This document shows positions 53,896 to 63,021 of a stretch of DNA of 64,000 nt, one piece after another. The notes below the pieces were generated by a model that was given only the letters and a program-made list of their open reading frames with translations, ran no database searches and had not been told where the DNA came from. This DNA comes from Treponema sp. Its GTDB lineage: Bacteria; Spirochaetota; Spirochaetia; Treponematales; Treponemataceae. The stretch is taken from positions 1 to 64,000 of the forward strand of contig JAEDJA010000012.1 of the NCBI GenBank assembly GCA_016296575.1, in the 5' to 3' direction. How positions within the stretch are numbered: position 1 is the first letter of the stretch; the number at the start of each line of letters is the position of its first letter. A program made the position numbers and the translations under genes.

Positions 53896-55470
53896 TTACA
53901 TTTCAAAGTATTTGAATTTGGCTTCGCAGCCTGATCCTACAGCAAACATTCCGATTACTGTACCAACAAATCCGCCTGCTTTTTCAACAGAAAGGAATGT
54001 GGCATCAGCATTTTCAAAAAGAAGTTCACCGTTGCAGTAGAAGTTCAGGTTCTGAAGATTCTGTTTTACACAAAGACTGAAGCCTTCAACTGACAGTGGA
54101 TTTGCAAGATCTTTAGTAGCTTCAGGAAGAGCCTTTTCTACAAGCACTTCATCTTTTCCATCCTTACGCATCATAACCTGAACAAAAAGCTTTCCACCTT
54201 TGTTTACAACCTGAAGATTGTAGTGGAAGTTTTCATTCTGGAAACAGCTGAGACCACAGGCATTTCCATCATTTGGAAGATCAGCACTCATTACTGTTGT
54301 TGCATCGTAAGAAAAGTCAATCTGGCGGCGTGCAACAAAGCTTGTTTCCTGAAGACTTCCAAGAGGATTTGCACCTTTGAGTACCAGGTTTCCGTCCTTT
54401 GCAAAGATATTGTCTGTGTTGCGTGAATGAAGCGAAATCCATTCGTAGGCAAGCTTTTCACTTTCGAAAGTATTTTTGCGGGCAGGCAGTTTCTTTTCTT
54501 CTTTTGCATTATAGCGGCGAAGAACATTTCCATCGGTGTCGTATTCTTTTTCAACAAGACCAGTCTGCCAGCTTGCCCATGGCCAGTCATCTTCCCACAT
54601 AACAGGAGCCATGAAGGTTTCGCGTCCCATGTTACAGTAGCGAGGTCGATTTCCATCATTTGAGTAAGGTCGGCTTGCAAGAAGAACCAGCCACCATTTT
54701 CCGTTTTTGTCCTGGAAAAGATCAGCGTGTCCTACATAAACAATGTCAGCCCCCATACCAAGGTGACGGTGGGTAAGAATTGGGTTTGCAGGTTTTCCAA
54801 CAAATTCTTCGTCCAAAGATCTTGTTCTGGCCACCATTACAGCGTGTTCAGGACCAGTGCCTCCTTCTGCATGAAGAAGATAGTACCAGCCGTTGATTTT
54901 GTAGATATGTGGTCCTTCCGGCCAGATACAGTTTTTAAGTGCACCGCGCCAGATTCCCTTTGGTTCGCCCAACAGGTCACCGGTAGAAAGATCAACTTTC
55001 TGAATGTAGATTTCCCAGTTTCCGTTCCATTTTACGCCTTCTGGAGCTGGATGTGTTCCAACGTACCAGCAGGTTCCATCATCATCAAAGAAGAAAGATG
55101 GATCAATACCGTCGGCTTTTGGCATGAAAACAGGCTTTGACCATGGACCTGCAGGATCTTTTGCAGTTACAAAGAAGTTTCCGCCGTCATCAACATTTGT
55201 ACAGATTACGTAGAAAGTGCCGTTACTGTAGCGGATACAAGGTGCAAAAAGTCCACGGGAAACACTGGCGCCAAGGAAAGTCATCTGTTCTGGGCGATCA
55301 ATTACGTTTCCAATCTGTTCCCAGTTACAAAGATCAGTGCTTTTGAAGATTGGAAGACCAGGAAAATAAACGAAAGAAGAGTTTACAACGTAATAAACTC
55401 CATCAACACAACAAGCAGTTGGATCCGGATAAAAACCCGGAAGTATAGGATTCAAGATTGTCTTATTCAT
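53896..55470 (-). CDS. GH43 beta-xylosidase/alpha-L-arabinofuranosidase
   Basis: A 524-aa glycosidase without a signal peptide. The five-bladed propeller begins NPILPGFYPDPTACCVDGVY, with the base Asp in YPDP. The pKa-modulating Asp is near DPSFFFDDDGTCWYVG and the acid Glu in WPEGPHIYKINGWYYL. From about residue 330 a C-terminal beta-sandwich follows (RQIDFSYDATTVMSADLPND; CGLSCFQNENFHYNLQVV), as in GH43 xylosidases. It would release xylose or arabinose from oligosaccharides inside the cell. ATG 55470 has no Shine-Dalgarno and a TATAAT 6 nt upstream. The esterase gene is in the same operon. Confidence 0.88.
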   Translation of the reverse strand: MNKTILNPILPGFYPDPTACCVDGVYYVVNSSFVYFPGLPIFKSTDLCNWEQIGNVIDRPEQMTFLGASVSRGLFAPCIRYSNGTFYVICTNVDDGGNFFVTAKDPAGPWSKPVFMPKADGIDPSFFFDDDGTCWYVGTHPAPEGVKWNGNWEIYIQKVDLSTGDLLGEPKGIWRGALKNCIWPEGPHIYKINGWYYLLHAEGGTGPEHAVMVARTRSLDEEFVGKPANPILTHRHLGMGADIVYVGHADLFQDKNGKWWLVLLASRPYSNDGNRPRYCNMGRETFMAPVMWEDDWPWASWQTGLVEKEYDTDGNVLRRYNAKEEKKLPARKNTFESEKLAYEWISLHSRNTDNIFAKDGNLVLKGANPLGSLQETSFVARRQIDFSYDATTVMSADLPNDGNACGLSCFQNENFHYNLQVVNKGGKLFVQVMMRKDGKDEVLVEKALPEATKDLANPLSVEGFSLCVKQNLQNLNFYCNGELLFENADATFLSVEKAGGFVGTVIGMFAVGSGCEAKFKYFEM

Positions 55471-55476
55471 GGTGTT

Positions 55477-55482
55477 ATTATA
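55477..55482 (-). promoter_or_regulatory. -10 box of the GH43-esterase operon, leaderless arrangement
   Basis: TATAAT on the minus strand, 6 nt before ATG 55470. No Shine-Dalgarno. The -35 (TAGAAT) is poor. Confidence 0.45.
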
Positions 55483-55552
55483 AATCCATAAAATAGAAAA
55501 TTCTATAAGGAAATTGTATGAAAATTGGACATAATGATAGTTTTAAAAGGGC

Positions 55553-55577
55553 GGACCTTTCACAAGGACCTTTCACA
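55553..55577. promoter_or_regulatory. Direct repeat upstream of the envelope operon
   Basis: GGACCTTTCACA occurs twice at a 13-bp period (55553-55564, 55566-55577), about 50 bp before the SH3 gene. It could be a regulator site. The rest of 55483-55627 shows nothing clear. Confidence 0.25.
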
Positions 55578-55627
55578 CGTCATTTTTGATATTGAAATTC
55601 ACTTAAGTCACAACTACAATGGAGATT

Positions 55628-56092
55628 ATGAAAAAGTTATTTATTTTGATTGCAATGCTTGTGTGCAGTTTTGCCTGTTTTGCCCAGTCAAAAATGTACG
55701 TTAAAAATGACGGAAACTCGGCCCTTTCTCTTCGAAGCGAACCTAAAATGTTTGCAAAATCCAAAGTTAAAGTTGCAGTTGGAACAGAGGTAAATATTCT
55801 TGAAACCTCTGCCGACGGAAAATGGGTTTATGTTGAAGTAGCTGCCCGAAAAAACCAGAAAGGCTGGACTCAGAAAAATCTTCTTTCACAGCGAAAACCT
55901 TCCACCAAAAGTTCTGCTTCAGCAAAAGAGCTTGCCCTTGCCGGTAAAGGATTTAATTCCGAGGTGGAAGCTCTTTACGCCCAAAGTGGAAACGGAAATT
56001 TTGATTCGGTAGACCTGATTGAATCCTTTTCGGTTGATGAAGATTCTGTTTTCATCTTCCTTTCAGACGGAAAATTGAAAGGAGGTCAGTAA
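55628..56092 (+). CDS. Exported SH3b-domain protein
   Basis: A 154-aa protein. MKKLFILIAMLVCSFACFAQ is a signal peptide with cleavage after CFA. Residues about 22-90 form a bacterial SH3 domain (MYVKNDGNSALSLRSEPKMF, TEVNILETSADGKWVYVEVA, GWTQKNLLSQ), which commonly binds cell-wall peptides. A small alpha/beta tail follows. ATG 55628 is preferred because the ATG three codons upstream forms part of its GGAG site. The TAATG overlap with the M48 gene suggests coupling and a joint periplasmic role. Confidence 0.75.
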   Translation: MKKLFILIAMLVCSFACFAQSKMYVKNDGNSALSLRSEPKMFAKSKVKVAVGTEVNILETSADGKWVYVEVAARKNQKGWTQKNLLSQRKPSTKSSASAKELALAGKGFNSEVEALYAQSGNGNFDSVDLIESFSVDEDSVFIFLSDGKLKGGQ

Positions 56093-57027
56093 TGAAAAAA
56101 CTAATTAAGCTTTGCGCCCCAGCTTGCACTGCCGTTTTAATTTTCATCACCATGACTCTTTCTTCCTGTACTACAATGGGTGGACTCCTTACAAATCTGG
56201 CCACCGAAATTGCCGTAACTGAAGGAGTAATTTCACGGGATACAGCCACCCGCGTTCAGTCTGCCGTAGAAAAATCGGAAACTGCCTCACAAGGTTTTAC
56301 AGTTGAGCAGGAATACAGCATTGGTCGTGGTGTTGCCTCTTCAATTCTGACTTCCTATCCACTTTACCAAAAGGAAGAGCTTACCCTTTATGTAAATCTT
56401 GTGCTTCAATCTCTGGTAGCAAACTCGGAAACTCTTGAAATGATCAACGGATACCACGCTGCCGTTCTGGATACAAATGAAATAAACGCCTTTGCTACAA
56501 GCGGTGGTCACATTCTGATTACAAAAGGACTTCTTAAATGTGCTCAGTCAGAAGATGAACTTGCCTGTATTCTTGCCCACGAGCTTGCCCATATACAGCT
56601 TCAGCATAACATCAATGCAATTACAGCAGAACGAAAAAAAGATGCCGGAAAAGCCTGGGGTGAAGCCCTTGTTTCCGTTGCAGCCGACAATGTTGACGCT
56701 ATGAAAGAACTTCAGAAAGATTTTGAAACAGTTATCAACACTGGTGCAGTGCTTTTTGAATCAGGTTACCCTCAGAGTCAGGAATTTGCAGCCGATAAAA
56801 AGGCTTTGGAATATGCAGCTGCAGCTGGCTACAACGTAAAAGCTATGGAATCAGTTTTGGATATGCTTGATAAAAATACAAAACCAGGACAGACAGGATT
56901 TGGTAAAAACCACCCCACTCCAACAAGCCGTCTGAAAAGCCTTAAAGACCAGTACAATCTTTATCCTTCTTTCAATACAGAAAAAGTTCGCACAGACAGG
57001 TTTAATCAGGCAATAAAAAGCCTGTAA
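56092..57027 (+). CDS. M48-family metalloprotease lipoprotein
   Basis: A 311-aa lipoprotein (lipobox LSSC, Cys26) in the periplasm. The zinc motif is ILAHELAHIQLQHN (HExxH), with the third ligand Glu in QEFAADKKALEYAAAAGY. ILTSYPLYQKEELTLYVNLV and FATSGGHILITKGLLKCAQS are typical of BepA/LoiP-like M48B/C proteases, which act in outer-membrane protein quality control. AAGGAGG precedes ATG 56092, which overlaps the stop of the SH3 gene. The cyclase gene follows by 22 bp. Confidence 0.88.
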   Translation: MKKLIKLCAPACTAVLIFITMTLSSCTTMGGLLTNLATEIAVTEGVISRDTATRVQSAVEKSETASQGFTVEQEYSIGRGVASSILTSYPLYQKEELTLYVNLVLQSLVANSETLEMINGYHAAVLDTNEINAFATSGGHILITKGLLKCAQSEDELACILAHELAHIQLQHNINAITAERKKDAGKAWGEALVSVAADNVDAMKELQKDFETVINTGAVLFESGYPQSQEFAADKKALEYAAAAGYNVKAMESVLDMLDKNTKPGQTGFGKNHPTPTSRLKSLKDQYNLYPSFNTEKVRTDRFNQAIKSL

Positions 57028-57049
57028 TTCAATATTTTTTTTGATGCTT

Positions 57050-59158
57050 ATGAAAAAACTGACTTCACGCCACTATATTTTTGCAGTCATTCTTTTTACG
57101 GTGATTGCAGGTCTTCTTCTGGACAAGGCTGGTGCCTTTCATTTTCTGGAACTCAAGAGCTATGATACCCGTGTAAACTTCTGCTCATCATCCAAAAGTG
57201 TAAGTGATGATATCGTTTTTATAATGGTGGACCAGTCTTCCATTGATGAAGCATCTCAGCGCTACGGATGGTCCTGGCCATGGCCACGAAAAACTTACGG
57301 CCGCATTCTTGAATACCTGGATCAGGGAAATGCTGCCACCTGCATATACGATATTCTTTTTACAGAACCATCAGTTTACGGACCAGAAGATGATGCATCC
57401 TTTGCAAAAAGTCTTGCCACCTGTCTTAATACAAAACCAGTCATAGCCCAGTTCTGGAATGGTGATGAAACTGATCCTGTAATAACAAAACCTCTGGATA
57501 TTTTTGCAGATTCAGCAGTATTTGTAGCAAACACAACCAGCATCAAAGATTCCGATGATATTATCCGAAGAACCCGCATTACAGACATTGTTAATGGCGA
57601 AAAACTAACCTTCATGGGCTTTGTACCTCCTTTCCTTAATGGTGACAGTCTTGAAAATCTTCCTTATCAGAAAGACGGAACTCTCAAACTGAATTACAAA
57701 GGCAGTATTGATGATTATGTTCACTACACTGCCATGGACGTTCTTAAAAGCATTGAAGCTGTGGAAAATGGCCAGGAACCTGAACTTGAAAGCAGCAATT
57801 TCCAGGATGCCCACGTTTTTATTGTTTACTATGCTCCAGGTCTTTTTGATATCTGTTCCACCCCGGTGAACAAAGTTTATCCAGGTTCAGGTGTTTCCAT
57901 GACTGCTTTGGATAATTACCTTACAGACTCCTTTATTGTAACTGCCGGCGATTTTGTAAATCTTCTTCTGCTGATTTTATTTGCCGCTCTTGGAGCTTTG
58001 GGTTCATTCTGGTGCGGAAAGCAAAAATCAACGCTAAAAACCACGGTTTCACTTCTTGTTTTTTATATTCTGGGATTTGGTTTGATTATGGCACTTGTTT
58101 ACGGACTTTTCTTTCTCCGCGTAGACATTAAGTTCATTAATCTGCTGTTTGGTTTTGCAGTATCTTCAATTGCCATGGATTCAATCACCTTTGTTCTGGA
58201 AGGAAAACAAAAACGATTTATAAAAGTTGCCTTCAGTCAGTATTTAAGTCCTGCCGTTATTAACCAGTTGATTGAAAATCCTGATGGATTAAAGCTTGGT
58301 GGTGAAAAACGAAATATCTCCATTTTCTTCAGCGATGTTCAAAGTTTTACCACTTTAAGTGAAGGCCTCAGTCCTGAAAGTCTTACTGATCTTCTTAATG
58401 TTTATTTGAGCGCCATGAGTTCAATCATTCTAAAAAGCGGAGGCACCATCGATAAATATGAAGGTGATGCAATCATTGCTTTTTGGAATGCCCCTGTTGA
58501 TATTCCAGAACACAGTCTTAAAGCCCTTCTTGCCGCTGTTGAATGTCAGGAAACCCTTTCAAAAATGGAGGATTTCTTTGTAAAAAAGGTGGGGCGTCCA
58601 ATGTGGACAAGAATTGGTCTGAATACTGGAGATGCAGTTGTTGGCAACATGGGAAGTGAAAATCGTTTTGATTATACCATGTTCGGTGACAGCGTAAATC
58701 TTGCAAGCCGTCTGGAAGGATTAAACAAACAGTTCGGCACTTACCTTATGTGCAGCGAATCTACCATGCTTCAGGCTCTGAATGGAACACCTGGCACCCA
58801 GACACTAGCCTTTGGTGAAAAAGCTTCTTCCCAAGCTCCCACATACATCGTGCCAGACACCTTCCCGCTGTACTTCCGTCCCCTTGGCCGTGTTCAGGTT
58901 GTGGGAAAAACCGAAGCCGTTTCAATCTTCGAACCTATGACAAAAAGCACATACAATGAAAAGAAAGCTGTCCTTGAAATATTTAACAAGGGACTTGAAC
59001 TGTTCTACCAGGGCCGCCTCCAGGAGGCTATGTCCATTTTCCAGAACAACACCACCGATGCCCCAAGTCAAAAGTATGCCCAGAAATGTGCCTCCATTCT
59101 TAAAACCAACGGCTGGCAAGAAAACTGGCAAGGCATCTGGATAGCCGACGGAAAATAA
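57050..59158 (+). CDS. CHASE2-domain adenylate/guanylate cyclase
   Basis: A 702-aa inner-membrane class III nucleotide cyclase. One N-terminal helix (about 8-27) is followed by a periplasmic CHASE2 sensor (about 30-300; ELKSYDTRVNFC, SQRYGWSWPWPRKTYGRILE), then three close membrane helices (305-385) and the catalytic domain (about 415-600). Metal Asp residues are in ISIFFSDVQSFTTLSE and KYEGDAIIAFWNAP; RIGLNTGDAVVGNMGSENRF and YTMFGDSVNLASRLEGL complete the site. A TPR-like tail follows. The product is probably cAMP. No Shine-Dalgarno is seen; ATG 57044 is equally possible. Confidence 0.88.
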   Translation: MKKLTSRHYIFAVILFTVIAGLLLDKAGAFHFLELKSYDTRVNFCSSSKSVSDDIVFIMVDQSSIDEASQRYGWSWPWPRKTYGRILEYLDQGNAATCIYDILFTEPSVYGPEDDASFAKSLATCLNTKPVIAQFWNGDETDPVITKPLDIFADSAVFVANTTSIKDSDDIIRRTRITDIVNGEKLTFMGFVPPFLNGDSLENLPYQKDGTLKLNYKGSIDDYVHYTAMDVLKSIEAVENGQEPELESSNFQDAHVFIVYYAPGLFDICSTPVNKVYPGSGVSMTALDNYLTDSFIVTAGDFVNLLLLILFAALGALGSFWCGKQKSTLKTTVSLLVFYILGFGLIMALVYGLFFLRVDIKFINLLFGFAVSSIAMDSITFVLEGKQKRFIKVAFSQYLSPAVINQLIENPDGLKLGGEKRNISIFFSDVQSFTTLSEGLSPESLTDLLNVYLSAMSSIILKSGGTIDKYEGDAIIAFWNAPVDIPEHSLKALLAAVECQETLSKMEDFFVKKVGRPMWTRIGLNTGDAVVGNMGSENRFDYTMFGDSVNLASRLEGLNKQFGTYLMCSESTMLQALNGTPGTQTLAFGEKASSQAPTYIVPDTFPLYFRPLGRVQVVGKTEAVSIFEPMTKSTYNEKKAVLEIFNKGLELFYQGRLQEAMSIFQNNTTDAPSQKYAQKCASILKTNGWQENWQGIWIADGK

Positions 59159-59208
59159 GCTTTTCAATTTCCCAAATCCTAAATATGGTCCTAAATATAA
59201 AAATTTCT

Positions 59209-59236
59209 AGGGAATTATAAAATTCTCTGCTATAAT
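59209..59236 (+). promoter_or_regulatory. Inverted repeat and -10 box upstream of the DUF3352-like gene
   Basis: AGGGAATT-ATAA-AATTCTCT (59209-59228, one mismatch) sits 2 bp above TATAAT (59231-59236), which is 9 nt before ATG 59246. No Shine-Dalgarno. The dyad fills the -35/spacer region, so it may be an operator. CCTAAATAT is repeated twice just upstream. Confidence 0.4.
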
Positions 59237-59245
59237 AGAAGTATT

Positions 59246-61867
59246 ATGGAAAATAGTGAGAACATAAAAAAACGGAATCCCTTTGTTGTTTTTTTGAAAG
59301 TGCTGCTTATTATACTGGCAGTGCTGGTACTTTTGGTTGGCGGATGGATTGGCTTTTGTTTCTTCAATAAAACCGATAGCCTTAAGCACCTGCCGGACAA
59401 CTTCTTCATTTCTGTTCATGCCGATTCAGTGTGGGATGCCGTTGAACCTGTTCTTGATCTTCAGGCCGCTGATCTTTTCCTTACAAACCAGGAAAGTGCT
59501 GGTACCCGAAAACTTCTTATGGAGCTTCGTGGAAGTGACCTTCGAAACAATAAATGGATTAAACTGGCTGCTTCAAGAGAAGTAAGCGGTGCCATCTACA
59601 ATAACGATATCAACGGTTTTGATTTTGCTGCTGTAGTAGATTTTAAGTGGTTGTCTGCAGTTACTCGCCTGGCTCCTGTTATTCTACCTCATATCAACAT
59701 TAAGGGACTTGAATACAATCCAAAATCCCTGTTTTTTGAATACACCAATAAAGATTCAAAATATTTCATCAAAACAAAAAAGAACCTGGTAATTGTTGCA
59801 TCAAACGAATTTCTTCTTGCCCAGGCCGCAAAAGGAAACACCCAATATTCAGAGGCCAACCGCCAAATCATGACCGGCAAATCCCACATTCCAATCCGCA
59901 TAACTGCCAATTCAAAAAAACTGGCCGCCTTAGCACTTGGAACTGAAGGCATTTCAGCTGAACTTACAAAATACATTTCATCCACCGACCTTACATCTTT
60001 AGACCTTTCCATTACCAACGAAAACATTAACGTAAAGGCCAACTTCCCTTTGAGCAAAGAAATGCTTGAAAATGGAGATAAAAGCCTTACTTCACTTATC
60101 ACAAACAAATCTTCTGTACCGGCCTTTATTTCTCGCCTTGATTCTGCAGTACAATATTACACTCTTTTGAACGCCGGCACTTTGGAAGAACTGAAAAATG
60201 CTGTTTTTCCGCTGCTTGATTCCAATATTGATACAAAAGCTTTGTGGGATAAATCTAACAGCCTTTGTAAATCATTTTTGTCCCTTACCCTTGAAGAGCT
60301 GCTTTTTTCATGGACTGGAAAAGAATTTGCAGTCTTTGGCCTTGAAAATAAAAATGATCCTGTTTTTGCAATCCAAATCAATGATGAAAACCAGCGCCAG
60401 TACGTTTTTGACAAGCTTGTTTCTTCAATTATTATCAAAGACAACTCAAGTCTTATTCTGGATGGAATTCGTCTTTCGCGTCTAGAACTGCCTAAATTCC
60501 TTCAGGATCTTCTGGCATTGTTCAAACTTTCTCTCCCATATCCATATTTTGCCATTCGGGACGGATTCATTTATTTTTCAGAATCGGCCGAAAATCTTTC
60601 TGCAGTTTACATGGGACTAAAAAAAGACGGTCGCCTTACTCAGACAGAAAACTGGAAGGCCGTTTCTTCAAATCAGAGTGCCTTTAATACACTGAGTCTT
60701 TATTACAATCTTGAAAGAAGCATTCCTTTTTTCCTCAGACAGAATGCAAGTCTTTCCAATATTCTTGAACTGTACTCTCTGGGCCGATTTGATCTCCGTT
60801 TTAATGATTCAACTCTTGAAATTCAGCTTCAGGCCATCTCCAATTCCGAATCTACTACCAATGTGGTGCGTGGTTTTCCTATGGAGCTTACGGGCAGAAA
60901 TGATGGAAAGCTTTACGGTACCGAAAAATCAATTTTCTGGGTTGAAAACGGAAAAACAGCCATAAAATTGGATTATCCTTCAACAAAAATGTATCAGAAA
61001 ACCTTCAACGATAAAATCTACATTGTTCCCCATAAAAACGGTTCAGAAAAGCTTTGGATTGTAAACGATCTTGGCGACGTATTTGTTCTTGATAAAGATT
61101 TCCAGATGGATTCTGTTTTCCCAATTTATACCGGAGAAAAACCATGTGCAAATCCTGTTTGTGCAAAAGATAATACTCTGATTTTCACAACCGAAAGCAA
61201 AAATCTTGTTTTCGTAAATACCGACGGTTCTTTTGAAAAACTGGAGCTGCCTCTTAGCGGTGGAATCAAAGCACCAGTATCAATTGAATACCTTGGTGAT
61301 GATGAAATTCTTGCTATGTACGACAAAAGCTTTCTGGGCAAGATTCTTACTGTAAAAAACAGGGCGCTGGTTCCGGAAGAAGACCTGAATCTTATGGAGA
61401 TTTCCTTTGGTTCCCCTGCTCTTAAGGCTTTGGACGGTGATTTGTACAAAGCTTTTATTACCCAGCGTGGCAATTTTTATCTTTGGAAGAACAATGAGCT
61501 GATGGAAAATTTCCCTGTTAAAATTGACGGCGTATTCAATGAAAATGCAGTTGCCGCTGACGACTGTTTTTACGTTATGTCAAATGACTGCACCCTTTCA
61601 AAAATCTCTTTGGACGGCCAGCTGCTCAGCGTTAAGTTCAGCTATACCACCGCGGAAAATCCTTTCATCAGGATTATTGATGACATTATTTACGCCTGTG
61701 GTGATGGAAATACCCTTTACGCCTTCAACGAGAATCTTGAACTTCTGCCTGACTTCCCTGTAGCAGGATGGGGATTCCCTGTTCTTGGTGATGTAAACGG
61801 CGACAACAAAAAAGATCTGTTTGTTCTTTCAATCGATAAAAAACTTAATGTTTATGATCTAAAATAA
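59246..61867 (+). CDS. Membrane-anchored DUF3352-like protein with C-terminal propeller
   Basis: An 873-aa protein. Residues 15-38 are a membrane anchor (VFLKVLLIILAVLVLLVGGW), and the rest is periplasmic. About 45-540 resembles DUF3352-type repeats (LPDNFFISVHADSVWDAVEP; FAAVVDFKWLSAVTRLAP; ELLFSWTGKEFAVFGLENKN). From about 545 strands like a PQQ/quinoprotein propeller appear (IVPHKNGSEKLWIVNDLGDV), ending in an FG-GAP/VCBS-like GDVNGDNKKDLFVLSIDKKL. No function is established. It lies between the cyclase and a lipoprotein gene, 12 bp before the latter. Confidence 0.7.
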   Translation: MENSENIKKRNPFVVFLKVLLIILAVLVLLVGGWIGFCFFNKTDSLKHLPDNFFISVHADSVWDAVEPVLDLQAADLFLTNQESAGTRKLLMELRGSDLRNNKWIKLAASREVSGAIYNNDINGFDFAAVVDFKWLSAVTRLAPVILPHINIKGLEYNPKSLFFEYTNKDSKYFIKTKKNLVIVASNEFLLAQAAKGNTQYSEANRQIMTGKSHIPIRITANSKKLAALALGTEGISAELTKYISSTDLTSLDLSITNENINVKANFPLSKEMLENGDKSLTSLITNKSSVPAFISRLDSAVQYYTLLNAGTLEELKNAVFPLLDSNIDTKALWDKSNSLCKSFLSLTLEELLFSWTGKEFAVFGLENKNDPVFAIQINDENQRQYVFDKLVSSIIIKDNSSLILDGIRLSRLELPKFLQDLLALFKLSLPYPYFAIRDGFIYFSESAENLSAVYMGLKKDGRLTQTENWKAVSSNQSAFNTLSLYYNLERSIPFFLRQNASLSNILELYSLGRFDLRFNDSTLEIQLQAISNSESTTNVVRGFPMELTGRNDGKLYGTEKSIFWVENGKTAIKLDYPSTKMYQKTFNDKIYIVPHKNGSEKLWIVNDLGDVFVLDKDFQMDSVFPIYTGEKPCANPVCAKDNTLIFTTESKNLVFVNTDGSFEKLELPLSGGIKAPVSIEYLGDDEILAMYDKSFLGKILTVKNRALVPEEDLNLMEISFGSPALKALDGDLYKAFITQRGNFYLWKNNELMENFPVKIDGVFNENAVAADDCFYVMSNDCTLSKISLDGQLLSVKFSYTTAENPFIRIIDDIIYACGDGNTLYAFNENLELLPDFPVAGWGFPVLGDVNGDNKKDLFVLSIDKKLNVYDLK

Positions 61868-61879
61868 TCTGGAGAAAAT

Positions 61880-62983
61880 ATGCGAAAATTACTGATTCTT
61901 ATCGTTGCAATCTGTCTTACATCCTGTGCTTCCCTTCAAAAAGACATGATTATTTCTTCTGACCTTTTTGCACAGACTGAAGATATTATTGAACTGGAAA
62001 AACAACTTTCTGCTTTAGATGCAAAGACCATGCAGGAAAAAAATGTTTATCTTCAAAAAGATTTTTCCTCCAGCTGTTCATCACTTCTTTCCAGCATAAA
62101 CGAACAGCTTCAGATTAACGGTGTTCAAAAAGAAACTGCTGCCCGTCTTTATGCCCTTGCCGGTCGTGTTTATCTTCTCCAAAACAAAAAATCCAAAGCC
62201 CAGGATTATTATAAGCTTTCTCACGGTGCTTCTAAAGGAGACTCCCAGGGAATCATTCTTGGAAGCCGGCTTGGTATTGTGGAAAATCTGAATGATGAAA
62301 ATCTTATTTCCGGTGCCAGTGAAAACAGTCTGATTATTCTGGAACGGGGCCTTTATCAATATCAGATGGGAAATTTCACAGAATGTGTTGCCTTGTTAGA
62401 TACAGCCTTCATTACTCTTCCAGATTTTTATCGGGAAAATTACGGTCCTATTCGGGAGAATGCATGGCGTCTAAAAAGTATTGATGATTCATCCCAGGAC
62501 AACAAGATTATTTCATTGCTGCAGAAAAATCAGATTACCATTGGCCAGATGCTGTTGATTACCCAGGATTCAGGTGATTATCTGTTCCGCCAGAACGCAG
62601 GAAAAAAGCTTTCCGAAAATGAGTTGTATTCAAGAGTTGTAAAGGACGGCCTTTTGATGCCTGTTTCCAGCCAAGAACCGGTTTCCATAAAAACCGACGT
62701 ACCTCAAAAAAATCAGGTAGTAACCCGTGTACTCACTGCCAGATTCTTATGGAATCTTTACATACTTGAAAAATCTTTAGGTGACAAAGCAAATCTTTAT
62801 TCAAAGATGATGCGCCTTGGAGGTGAATCTCCTATTCAGGACGTGCCGTTGGATTCCAAGGATTTTGACGCTATTTTAGGGTGTGTCGAAAACGAAATCA
62901 TTTCTCTATCCGACGGAGTAAACTTCAGTCCCGAAGAAATTCCAACTGCCGCCCAGTTCCTTGAATTCCTTCGCCGGTTGTAA
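61880..62983 (+). CDS. TPR-like lipoprotein
   Basis: A 367-aa lipoprotein (lipobox LTSC, Cys16). The mature part is mostly helical, with TPR-like pairs (ARLYALAGRVYLLQNKKSKA; ILERGLYQYQMGNFTECVAL) up to about residue 200. A C-terminal region then contains ISLLQKNQITIGQMLLITQD and VTRVLTARFLWNLYILEKSL, which resembles an S-layer-homology-like helix pair. The family is not recognised. GGAG precedes ATG. It ends the five-gene plus-strand run and faces the convergent PIN gene. Confidence 0.65.
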   Translation: MRKLLILIVAICLTSCASLQKDMIISSDLFAQTEDIIELEKQLSALDAKTMQEKNVYLQKDFSSSCSSLLSSINEQLQINGVQKETAARLYALAGRVYLLQNKKSKAQDYYKLSHGASKGDSQGIILGSRLGIVENLNDENLISGASENSLIILERGLYQYQMGNFTECVALLDTAFITLPDFYRENYGPIRENAWRLKSIDDSSQDNKIISLLQKNQITIGQMLLITQDSGDYLFRQNAGKKLSENELYSRVVKDGLLMPVSSQEPVSIKTDVPQKNQVVTRVLTARFLWNLYILEKSLGDKANLYSKMMRLGGESPIQDVPLDSKDFDAILGCVENEIISLSDGVNFSPEEIPTAAQFLEFLRRL

Positions 62984-63021
62984 GAAATCGGTCATTTACA
63001 GGCTTGCACTGATTTTTCAGA

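Noticed and set aside
56791..56799. GCCGATAA as a further sigma-28 site
   Set aside because: It lies inside the M48 gene coding for AADKK, without TAAA at the right distance. The GCCGATA copies in metY (about 43380 and 43519) are likewise coding.
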